A stretch of DNA of 61,227 nt from assembly GCA_024401455.1 (NCBI GenBank), contig JAKSLA010000016.1, forward strand, positions 1 through 61,227, read 5' to 3'. Below are positions 8,191 to 16,500 of this stretch, in pieces. Each line of letters begins with the position of its first letter. Positions within the stretch are counted from its first letter, which is position 1. Position numbers and translations under genes: made by a program. The notes below the pieces were generated by a model. It did not search any database. It had not been told where the DNA came from and saw only the letters and a list, made by a program, of their open reading frames with translations. This DNA is from Paludibacteraceae bacterium (GTDB taxonomy: Bacteria; Bacteroidota; Bacteroidia; Bacteroidales; Paludibacteraceae).

Positions 8191-9407
8191 ATGCTGAAAC
8201 CTACCGATTTTAAATTCTCCCAATAAAGAGGGTAGGATTTGCTCACTACCAATGGATCGTCAATCTTTAATTCAGGGAATCGCATGGCGGCTGGTGCGAA
8301 AGCCATTGCCATTCGGTGATCTTTGTAGGTGGCGATTGGACTTTCTTGATTCGAAGCCTTCTCTCCTCCGACCCAACTGAGGCTTGCATCCGTTTCCTGT
8401 AGGTGATACCCCAACTTCGCACATTCATTTTTCAGTGCTACAATTCGGTCGGTCTCTTTGATCTTTAAGGTTTCCAACCCTGTTATTTCGAATGGTACAT
8501 CCAGCAAACAACATGTTACGACAAATGTTTGGGCCAAATCAGGTTGGTTGACCAAGTCGAGTTGAAGTTTACCTTGGTTCTCTTGGGTATGGGTAATGGT
8601 AACGCCACTTGGAGTGTAGGTGGTAGTTACGCCAAAATGCTCAAACATTTTTGCAATGGCCGAATCACCTTGTTGACTGTCGTTTCGCAATCCGGGCAAT
8701 CGGATTTCAGATCCGATTTCGGAAAGGGCGCAGATTTGGTACCAGTAGGAAGAGGCCGACCAGTCCGACTCCACTTCATAAGCAATGGGAGCGTAGTTTT
8801 GGTGGCTGATGCGGATGACATTTTCTTCCCATTCTGCCTTAATGCCAAACTCCTCCATCATGCTTAGCGTCATACGGATATAGGGGCGGGAGATGATTTT
8901 CCCGTCCAATGTCAATGTCAATCCGTTGGCCATGGTAGGAGCCACCATTAGGAGGGCAGAGATGTATTGGCTGCTGACGCTTCCGTCCAAATGAATGCTT
9001 CCTCCCTGAAGCGGTTGTCCTTTTATGCGTAGGGGAGGAAATCCCTCTTTCTCCGTGTAGTCAATTTGAGCCCCAAGGTTTTTGAGTGCTTCCACCAAAA
9101 TTGAGATGGGGCGTTGCTTCATTCGTTCGCTTCCTGTGATGGTCCAGTCGCCGGGTGTATTGGCGAGGTAAGCCGTTAGGAAGCGCATGGAGGTGCCTGC
9201 CGCACCGATATCTATGGCGCTGTCCGAAGACGAGAGTGCCTTGACCATCACGTCTGTATCGTCGCAGTGGGCGATGTTGGCGATTGGATGGTCGGAGTGG
9301 CTGAGGGCGTGCATGATGAGAGCCCTGTTGCTTATGCTTTTTGAAGCGGGAAGTCGAATTTCCCCATTCAGTTTTCTCTGTTGAGGGGCTGTTATGTCGT
9401 ATATCAT
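8172..9407 (-). CDS. aroA: 3-phosphoshikimate 1-carboxyvinyltransferase (EPSP synthase)
   Basis: This 411-residue enzyme transfers enolpyruvyl from PEP to shikimate-3-phosphate in the cytosol, step six of the shikimate pathway. Visible motifs: LPASKSISNRALI near the N-terminus (the PEP-binding Lys-Ser; the family usually has GDKSISHRA), GAAGTSMRFLTAYLA, a KETDRIVALKNE segment and YKDHRMAMAFA near the end. It is slightly shorter than the E. coli enzyme (427), as is usual in Bacteroidales. It follows aroB by 10 bases in the same direction, so the two are very likely co-transcribed. Its last codons form part of the terminator shared with the Lrp gene. Confidence 0.93.
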   Translation of the reverse strand: MIYDITAPQQRKLNGEIRLPASKSISNRALIMHALSHSDHPIANIAHCDDTDVMVKALSSSDSAIDIGAAGTSMRFLTAYLANTPGDWTITGSERMKQRPISILVEALKNLGAQIDYTEKEGFPPLRIKGQPLQGGSIHLDGSVSSQYISALLMVAPTMANGLTLTLDGKIISRPYIRMTLSMMEEFGIKAEWEENVIRISHQNYAPIAYEVESDWSASSYWYQICALSEIGSEIRLPGLRNDSQQGDSAIAKMFEHFGVTTTYTPSGVTITHTQENQGKLQLDLVNQPDLAQTFVVTCCLLDVPFEITGLETLKIKETDRIVALKNECAKLGYHLQETDASLSWVGGEKASNQESPIATYKDHRMAMAFAPAAMRFPELKIDDPLVVSKSYPLYWENLKSVGFSIKEGTV

Positions 9408-9417
9408 AATGGCTGAA

Positions 9418-10479
9418 TTATAGACCTACTGTATCGCGATAGAAATCCAATGCGTCGAAGATGTCTTGTTTCTCTACATTGGTGTTGATTTTGATGTCGC
9501 CGATTCCGCCCAAGAGGGTGAATAGGATGCGTCCGTCACTCTCGTTCTTCTTGTCGTGCGTCATATACTCGTAAAGTTGGTCGTAGTTCTTGCAAGTGAT
9601 GCCGAGAGCTCCGTAATTCTCTTTGATGAATCGTACGCCACTCTGTAGTGTCTCTTTGTCAAGTCCAGTCTTTTTGAAAGACAAATAGAGTTCGGCAATC
9701 ATACCCCAAGCCACTGCGTAGCCGTGAAGGACAGGCTTGCCTGTGCTCATGGCGAAACTTTCGAAGGCGTGGCCCACCGTATGACCGAAGTTCAACGCTT
9801 TTCGTATTCCCTTTTCCGTAGGGTCGATCTTTACGATTTCTTCTTTTACTTTCACCGATTCGTCGATGAGGGAGGTTAGCGCCTCGTAGTTGATGTTGTC
9901 GAGGTCGAACTCGAGGATATGTTTCCATACTTCCTTTGTAGAGATGAGTCCGTGTTTGATCATCTCGGCAAATCCGGAGAGGAAATTCTCTTTGTCCAAA
10001 GTCTTTAGGAATTCCGTGTTGATAATGACACTTTCAGCGGGGTTGATTACGCCGATTTCGTTTTTAAGACCATTGAAGTTGATGCCAGTCTTTCCGCCAA
10101 CGGCAGCATCGACAGTGCCTAATAGAGTAGTCGGTATGTTGATATACTCAATGCCTCGTTTGAATGTGGATGCGGCAAATCCGCCAAGGTCGGTCACCAT
10201 GCCACCACCTAAGTTCAGCATGAATGATTTTCTTGACGCGCCGTTTTGGCTGAGGAATGTCCACACGTTAGCGAGGGCTTCCAAGGTCTTGTGGTCGTCG
10301 TTCGCCTTTATTTCTATGATCTTTGCTTTGGAGAGTATTTCTTCGTCCAAAAGCGGCAAACATAATTTGCGAGTGTTGGAATCGACTAAGATGAAAAAGC
10401 CATTGGCTGTTTTCCCATTAAGTTCTTCTTTCAAGTCCGCTTTTAGGTTGCGGCTGATTATAATCTTTTGTTGTGCCAT
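9418..10479 (-). CDS. aroB: 3-dehydroquinate synthase
   Basis: The product converts DAHP to 3-dehydroquinate using NAD and a divalent metal, step two of the shikimate pathway. GGGMVTDLGGFAASTFKRG and IPTTLLGTVDAAVGGKTGIN are the family's nucleotide- and substrate-binding motifs, and NFGHTVGHAFES carries metal-ligand His residues. I chose the ATG at 10479 (MAQQKIIISRNL, 353 residues) rather than the first possible start at 10521, because the extra 14 residues are non-conserved and would overlap the promoter-proximal sequence. It is the first gene of an aroB-aroA operon. Confidence 0.93.
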   Translation of the reverse strand: MAQQKIIISRNLKADLKEELNGKTANGFFILVDSNTRKLCLPLLDEEILSKAKIIEIKANDDHKTLEALANVWTFLSQNGASRKSFMLNLGGGMVTDLGGFAASTFKRGIEYINIPTTLLGTVDAAVGGKTGINFNGLKNEIGVINPAESVIINTEFLKTLDKENFLSGFAEMIKHGLISTKEVWKHILEFDLDNINYEALTSLIDESVKVKEEIVKIDPTEKGIRKALNFGHTVGHAFESFAMSTGKPVLHGYAVAWGMIAELYLSFKKTGLDKETLQSGVRFIKENYGALGITCKNYDQLYEYMTHDKKNESDGRILFTLLGGIGDIKINTNVEKQDIFDALDFYRDTVGL

Positions 10480-10546
10480 AAATATAGGATTAATGGATTC
10501 CGAATGAGGCGAACAGCCCAATCGTCATATGTTGTTTTCCTTAGTG

Positions 10547-10554
10547 CAAAGATA
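10547..10554 (-). promoter_or_regulatory. -7 box for aroB-aroA
   Basis: CAAAGATA on the plus strand reads TATCTTTG on the minus strand, an exact TAnnTTTG, 68 bases upstream of the aroB ATG. No clear -33 box at the standard spacing. Confidence 0.45.
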
Positions 10555-10698
10555 GGAAACAAATTTGAATTGGCTATTCGGTCGTTTCATTTCCTTGAAG
10601 AATGTTCTTTCTTGGGAGTTTTTTTAATTTCGTGGCGTGCGGCCAGATGGGTGGAGGTGGCGTACGCGTCTTACAGACGCGGGCACGAGGCAGCGCAA

Positions 10699-10724
10699 GG
10701 GCGGGCACGAGGCACCGCCCCTAC
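10699..10724 (-). repeat. Dispersed 26-base palindromic repeat, copy upstream of aroB and serC
   Basis: GGGCGGGCACGA...CCGCCCCTAC is the reverse complement of the 2658-2683 copy with one difference. Its inner arms (GGGCGG / CCGCCC) can pair. A partial tandem copy (GGGCACGAGGCAGCGCAAGG) precedes it at 10681-10700. Confidence 0.75.
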
Positions 10725-10754
10725 TTTGTGGCAATACAAAGATTTTTTATTTTG

Positions 10755-10868
10755 TCATTTTGATAGTCAAACTTGCATTTTGAAAAATCGAATTGACATT
10801 TTGTAATGCCATAATTTTAGAAATTGACAAAATGTAAGTAAAATCGACTTTATGTAAAGGAATATGAG
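10755..10868. promoter_or_regulatory. Cluster of ATTTTG-type boxes upstream of serC
   Basis: GTCATTTTGA, TGCATTTTGA, GACATTTTGTAA and GACAAAATGTAA occur within about 90 bases; ACATTTTGT (10796-10804) and ACAAAATGT (10827-10835) are exact reverse complements of each other 22 bases apart. This could be an operator cluster for serC-serA or for aroB. No regulator is identified. Confidence 0.3.
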
Positions 10869-10932
10869 GTGTTGTGGTTTGTTTTGTTATCAAAAAAAAA
10901 CGAGAAAATGCTTTTTCATCTAAATTTTATAT

Positions 10933-10940
10933 TAACTTTG
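10933..10940 (+). promoter_or_regulatory. -7 box for serC
   Basis: TAACTTTG matches TAnnTTTG exactly, about 70 bases before the serC start; a T-run (10912-10916) stands near the -33 position in place of a proper TTTG. Confidence 0.5.
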
Positions 10941-11011
10941 CGTCAATTTCTCGCAAAGAGAAAAAGAGAGTTTTATGAATAATCAGAAAATTATTTAATA
11001 TTTTAAGTGTT

Positions 11012-12097
11012 ATGAAACAACATAATTTCAACGCAGGACCATCAATCCTTCCACGTGAAGTGATCGAAGACACAGCAAAGGCAGTTTTGGATTTCGAAGG
11101 ACACGGTCTTTCAATTCTTGAGATCAGCCACCGTGCAAAGTACTTCCAACCAGTTGTTGACGAGGCTGAGGCTTTATTCAAGGAGTTGTTGAACATTCCA
11201 GATGGATACAAAGTTCTTTTCCTTGGTGGTGGTGCTAGCTTGGAATTCTGTATGATCCCTTACAACTTCCTTCACAAGAAGGCTGGTTATGTTAATACTG
11301 GCGTTTGGGCTAAGAAGGCAATGAAGGAGGCTAAGCGTTTCGGCGAAGTAGTAGAGGTTGCTTCAAGTGCTGATACTACTTACAACTACTTGCCTAAGGG
11401 TTACACAGTACCAACTGATTTGGATTATCTTCACGTTACGACTAACAACACTATCTATGGTACGGAGTTGCACGCAGATCCAAACGTTCCTGTACGTTTG
11501 ATCGCAGATATGTCTTCTGACATCTTCTCTCGTCCAATCGATGTGGCTAAATATGATTGTATTTATGGTGGTGCTCAAAAGAACTTGGCTCCTGCCGGTG
11601 TGACTTTCGTAATTGTAAAGGAAGACGCTTTGACTAAGGCTGAGGGCGAGATCCCAACAATGTTGGATTACCGTACTCACACAGCAAACGGTTCAATGTT
11701 CAACACACCTCCTGTATTGCCAATCTATACTGCATTGTTGAACCTTCGTTGGATCAAAAAGCAAGGTGGTGTTAAGGAAATGCAACGTCGTGCTGAGGAG
11801 CGTGCTAACTTGCTTTATGGTAAACTTGATAACAGCAAGATCTTCAAGCCAACAGTTGCCGACAAGAACGATCGTTCTTATATGAACATCTGCTTTGTAT
11901 TGAAGGATGAGTTGCTCGACAGAAAAGAGGAGATCGAGAAGGACTTCATGGCTTTTGCAACTGCTAGAGGTATGGTAGGAATCAAGGGTCACCGTTCAGT
12001 TGGTGGTTTCCGTGCATCTTGCTATAACGCGTTGCCACTTGAGAGCGTTCAAGCTTTGGTTGATTGTATCAACGAATACGAGGCTAATTTCAAATAA
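11012..12097 (+). CDS. serC: Phosphoserine aminotransferase
   Basis: The 361-residue PLP enzyme converts 3-phosphohydroxypyruvate and glutamate to phosphoserine, the second step of serine synthesis; it can also act in pyridoxal phosphate synthesis. The start [14 protein letters not shown] is the family's signature N-terminus, [10 protein letters not shown] binds the cofactor phosphate, and [11 protein letters not shown] contains the Schiff-base Lys (K190). [15 protein letters not shown] near the end is conserved. Length is standard. serA follows after 84 bases in the same direction, so the two likely form an operon, although a perfect palindromic repeat lies between them. Confidence 0.96.
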   Translation: MKQHNFNAGPSILPREVIEDTAKAVLDFEGHGLSILEISHRAKYFQPVVDEAEALFKELLNIPDGYKVLFLGGGASLEFCMIPYNFLHKKAGYVNTGVWAKKAMKEAKRFGEVVEVASSADTTYNYLPKGYTVPTDLDYLHVTTNNTIYGTELHADPNVPVRLIADMSSDIFSRPIDVAKYDCIYGGAQKNLAPAGVTFVIVKEDALTKAEGEIPTMLDYRTHTANGSMFNTPPVLPIYTALLNLRWIKKQGGVKEMQRRAEERANLLYGKLDNSKIFKPTVADKNDRSYMNICFVLKDELLDRKEEIEKDFMAFATARGMVGIKGHRSVGGFRASCYNALPLESVQALVDCINEYEANFK

Positions 12098-12110
12098 TTA
12101 ATTGGGGGCT

Positions 12111-12155
12111 GTAGAGACGGTGTGCATGTAGAGACGGTGTGCACACCGTCTCTAC
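12111..12155. repeat. 28-base perfect palindrome plus half copy between serC and serA
   Basis: GTAGAGACGGTGTGC (12111-12125) is followed after two bases by GTAGAGACGGTGTG joined to its exact reverse complement (12128-12155). The palindrome would form a 14-pair hairpin in the serC-serA transcript. No T-tract follows, so it is not an ordinary terminator. Similar GTAGAGACG...CGTCTCTAC palindromes are known as dispersed intergenic elements in several bacterial phyla. Confidence 0.85.
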
Positions 12156-12181
12156 CATCGTCGAAATTAAAAACATACAAA

Positions 12182-13099
12182 ATGAAAGTTTTAGTTGCTA
12201 CAGAAAAGCCATTCGCAAAAGATGCGATTGACGGTATAAAGAAGGAGTTGGACGCCGCTGGTTACGAAATGGTCCTTTTAGAGAAGTACACAGAGAAGAA
12301 ACAGTTGCTCGATGCAGTTGCCAATGTTGAGGCTATCATTATCCGTAGTGATATTGTCGATGCGGAGGTTCTCGATGCTGCTAAGAACCTTAAGATCGTT
12401 GTTCGTGCAGGTGCAGGTTATGACAATGTTGACTTGGCTGCTGCTACAGCTCACAACGTATGTGTAATGAACACTCCAGGACAAAATGCGAACGCAGTAG
12501 CTGAGTTGGTGTTCGGTATGTTGGTTTATGCTGTTCGTAACTTCTACAATGGCAAGTCTGGTTCAGAGTTGATGGGCAAGAAATTGGGTATCTTGGCTTT
12601 CGGTAACGTTGGTCGCAACGTGGCTCGTATCGCTAAAGGTTTCGGTATGGATGTATATGCTTACGATGCATTCTGCCCTGCTTCTGCTATCGAGGCTGCA
12701 GGTGTTAAGGCTGTTGCTAACCAGAACGAGTTGTTCAAGACTTGTGACATCGTATCGCTTCATATTCCTGCTACTCCTGAAACTAAGAATAGCATCAACT
12801 ACGATATGGTAGGTCAGATGAAGAAGGGTGGTATCTTGGTGAACACAGCTCGTAAGGAGGTTATTGACGAGGCTGGTTTGATCAAGTTGATGGCTGAGCG
12901 TGCTGACTTGAAGTATGTGACAGACATTATGCCTGCTGCTAACGACGAGTTCGCTAAGTTCGAGGGCCGCTACTTCTCAACACCTAAGAAAATGGGTGCT
13001 CAAACAACAGAAGCCAATACGAATGCTGGAATCGCGGCAGCGAAGCAAATCGTTGACTTCATTAAAAACGGCGTTGATAAGTTTAGAGTTAATAAGTAA
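12182..13099 (+). CDS. serA: D-3-phosphoglycerate dehydrogenase, short form with Lys in place of the catalytic His
   Basis: The 305-residue protein oxidises 3-phosphoglycerate with NAD, the first step of serine synthesis. LGILAFGNVGRNVARIAKGFG is the Rossmann nucleotide-binding motif and VNTARKEVIDEAGL the conserved Arg/Glu region of 2-hydroxyacid dehydrogenases. It lacks the C-terminal ACT domain, so serine feedback of the E. coli type is not expected. Where most homologues have TPHxGAxT with the catalytic His, this one reads TPKKMGAQTTEA (K269 at the His position). The first possible start (12122) lies inside the palindromic repeat; the ATG at 12182 begins the conserved MKVLVA sequence, so I use that. 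Confidence 0.93.
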   Translation: MKVLVATEKPFAKDAIDGIKKELDAAGYEMVLLEKYTEKKQLLDAVANVEAIIIRSDIVDAEVLDAAKNLKIVVRAGAGYDNVDLAAATAHNVCVMNTPGQNANAVAELVFGMLVYAVRNFYNGKSGSELMGKKLGILAFGNVGRNVARIAKGFGMDVYAYDAFCPASAIEAAGVKAVANQNELFKTCDIVSLHIPATPETKNSINYDMVGQMKKGGILVNTARKEVIDEAGLIKLMAERADLKYVTDIMPAANDEFAKFEGRYFSTPKKMGAQTTEANTNAGIAAAKQIVDFIKNGVDKFRVNK

Positions 13100-13121
13100 T
13101 TTCGGTTCGCTCCGAAGAGAA

Positions 13122-13152
13122 GGGCTGCACGTTATGTGCGGCCCTTTTTTTT
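13122..13152 (+). terminator. Terminator after serA
   Basis: GGGCTGCAC-GTTAT-GTGCGGCCC followed by TTTTTTTT: nine paired bases (one G-U) and a strong T-tract, 23 bases after the serA stop. Confidence 0.93.
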
Positions 13153-13171
13153 ATGCATGTGCGGACGGGGG

Positions 13172-13197
13172 GGGCGGGCACAAGGCACCGCCCCTAC
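13172..13197 (-). repeat. Dispersed 26-base palindromic repeat, copy after serA
   Basis: This is the exact reverse complement of the 2658-2683 copy (26 of 26 by eye). It lies just after the serA terminator. Confidence 0.8.
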
Positions 13198-13370
13198 ACA
13201 CCGCCCTTCCTGTTGATAACCTCTTGATAACTCCTTTCTCTTTGTCATTAACCTTGGAAAATCAGTTCTAAACCTGTTGGGAAAAAGTTGGATAGTCGAT
13301 TTTTTACAAGCATTTTAGGAGGGTGTTTTGTGTCGTAAAAACCTGTTGTTCAGTGTGCTAAGTGTGAATA

Positions 13371-13432
13371 AAAGTTATCAACATTTTTCTTTTGCAAAAA
13401 ATAGTTTTTTAGAATTAAATTCTCTAATTTTG
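13371..13432 (+). promoter_or_regulatory. Probable promoter region of the giant adhesin gene
   Basis: TAATTTTG (13425-13432) matches the -7 box TAnnTTTG, 80 bases before the ATG at 13512. The nearest TTTG (13391-13394) is 30 bases upstream, farther than usual. AAAGTTATCAACA at 13371-13383 recurs exactly upstream of rpmH (46011-46023). The remaining 13200-13370 stretch shows nothing recognisable. Confidence 0.45.
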
Positions 13433-13511
13433 CAAGACCTACTATAGGGTTTAGAAGTGCCGTGTTTGCGGGACTGAAAATTGAAAAAATATATAGCGAA
13501 AATTGCTGAAA

Positions 13512-16500
13512 ATGAACAATATAAGAAGTAGAGTTATGAAAAAACGATTACTTTTAACATTCATACTGTCGGGCTGTTTGGCGGTCTGCAATCTTGTTAT
13601 GGCGCAAACGACCGTTCCAAAGAACGTCGATACACCGAACTTGGACTTCTCTCAAGGTGAGCAAGGCTGGGTCTATCAGACAGGTTGGTACACGACGTCT
13701 CTAAAAACAAGTGCAGATGAGCAAATTTATGTTTGGGATAAGACGTCCGAAAATAGTACTGCATCGATAAGAAACGTTGATATAAGTAACAACAAAAATG
13801 TGGCTTTGAGTGATAAACAAAGGGCTCGTTTTTGGCGTTTCTCTATGGATGAGGCAGACCGTATATTTTCATATAAGCCTGTGATGGTAATGCCCGATGA
13901 AAACAAGTCGGGTGTTATGCGTATCGGTCGCCCAGACGCATGGATTCCAACAAGTAATGGTATAGGTTCTGTATTTACTATAAAAGGTACGATGGGAGGA
14001 ACAGGTACTGTCGATTCGAAAGGACAGCCATTCAATCTTCCTGTGTTGCCAGCTGTTGGCCGTACGGATGTGAAGTGTTTTGACACGGGATGTGAATCTT
14101 ATATGTTTAATAAACTTAGCCGTACGGGTCCGGAGTGGAGCAACCCCTATTATACGGGAACGAACAAGAAAGCAACTCCTTGGGCAGGAGCCGAGCGTAT
14201 GTACTATGATTTCACGGTGACGGAGAACTCCACATTGCTTACCTACCGCTTCTTGGCCATTTTGGCTTCTCCTGAGTCTTCTACCAACCACTCGGAGAAT
14301 GGTTATCCGGAAATGACCGTTAATGTGTATGTCCAGAATGAGAACACGAATGAGTGGGAAATCTTGGAGTGTCAAGAGCACCATGTCATTGCCAGTGCTG
14401 CAAATGAGCCGCTCAATTATCCTGGTATGCAGCCAATGTATAGAAAGGAAGATTTGGCCAATAAGAATTTTATACCTTTCAATGCAGTGCAAGACAGATG
14501 GCAGGAATATGTGAGTGCTACATGTAACAATTCGACGAAACATAGTACTGAGCATAGAATTAGTACTAAAACGTCTGAAACTACTCCGACAAACTGTTTT
14601 ATTAATTATGCTACTATCATTATAGGAACGAATGGTCAATATACAGGCAATTATTATTCACGTTACCATTATTCTGGCTGGAGAACTCGTTTCGCCGATT
14701 TGAGACAGTATGTAGGTAAAAAGGTTCGTGTGGAGGTGTTGAACCATGACTGTATTATGAATGACTATCAAGATGCGGTTGTTGCGGGTGGTCACGCTTC
14801 TTACGGATATTTCCAAGCAGAGACGCGTAAGTTGGAGATTACTTACAAGAATTGTAGCAATGAGACCCCAGACCGATATGAATTGACTGCTCCAGAAGGT
14901 TTTGTGGCAGGAACATATAACGCCAGCGGTTCCACGTCAGAGTTTGTTAGTGGACGATGGGAGGGTAGTGCATATCAATGGTCCAGAAGTTCAGGAAGAA
15001 AGTTTGTTGTAGATCCTAATGATCCGACGAAAGTATATGTGCCTTCAACAGGAGCCAATGCACCTGTAACAGGAGAAACTTATTACTGTACGATTATACC
15101 GGACTCGGAAAATACCAGAGATGGTGGTAGAGAAGGTTGTGTAAAGTTGACATTGTCCACCAAGATGGATCCAGTTCGTGTTCGTCCAGCTGTTGAATGG
15201 GACTGGGCTTGTGGTCCTATTAGGGGAGGTGTAGTCGGTAAGTTTACAGACAAGTCAACCGTGATTGAGGGCCCAGACAAGATCAAATCTTTGCACTGGG
15301 AGTGGATAGGTGATAATGCAAAGAATTTCTCAACGCATGATGATGAAGTCATAGAGGGGGATGATCCTGTTTCGCACGAGTGGACATTCGATAAAGCGGT
15401 GGAGGAGTACAACTTGCAATTGACCGTAACCACCCAATGGGGTTGTACGTTTACGGAAACATTTACGATTAAAACCCCAGAGTTCCCAGAAGAGGGTTGG
15501 TTTAAGAATTCCTATGTTTGCGAGAATGATGAGTTCACATTGATTACTAATATACCATACGCAGGATATGAGTATAAATGGTATGAAGTGGAGAATGGAG
15601 CAGAGACACTTTTGCCTTCAACAGGTGCTTCTTATACGGCTATAAATGACGGTAAGGAGCATAACTATCGAGTAAAAGTGAAATCTACGACAGGTCTTGT
15701 TTGTACATACGAGCAAGATGCAGTGTTGAAACCACTGAAGAAACCGGTAGTCAAGGCAAAGAGTAACAAGACAGAGGTTTGTCCTGGTGAAGAGTTTGTT
15801 TTGTCGGTCGCTGCCGGAAATGAACAGTATAAATATAGTTGGGCGGAGTTGTTGCCAGAGGTTGTCAATGCAAACGGTTCTGCTACAAATTCCGTAGCCA
15901 AGTCGGGTAGTTATGACTATACATTGGTGGCTGATTTGACTTATACGTATGACAAGATTGAATACACTTGTAAAGGACAAGATGTGGTGACGGTGGTTGC
16001 CCGTGAAGTTCCTGTCGTGAAAGTTGACGAGATGGCTCCTGTTTGTTATGGAGAGGCGGCTGTGGCAGAGGCTTTGTTTGACCCGACGAAAGTGGTGCCA
16101 AAGAGCGACGGTTATTATTGGTCTATCAATGGCTCAGCAGAGAAGCAGGGAAGTTCACAATATGTAATTCCGGCTTCTGCTATGACTGCAGGTTCCAATA
16201 CGGTGAAAGTTCGTGCGGTTGACGAATTTGGATGTTCAGGAACGCATACGGGATCGGTCCGAATGAAGCAACCTATCGATCCAAGCATTTCGGGTATTGT
16301 TCCTATTTGTGCAGGAGACCTACTTAGACCGACTGCTTCTCCAACGGGTGCTGATAAATATGAGTGGAGATGTGGAACAATAGATATAGACGAGGTACAA
16401 TCTCCAATGTTCCGTGTCCCTGCAGAAGCAACTCAAATTGAACTTAACGTAACAAAGGAGGGTTGTTCAAAATCTACTGCTGTAGATATCACCGTAAAGG

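Noticed and set aside
10468-10806. 112-residue open frame between aroB and serC
   Set aside because: It runs through the aroB promoter and a dispersed palindromic repeat; no conserved protein features.
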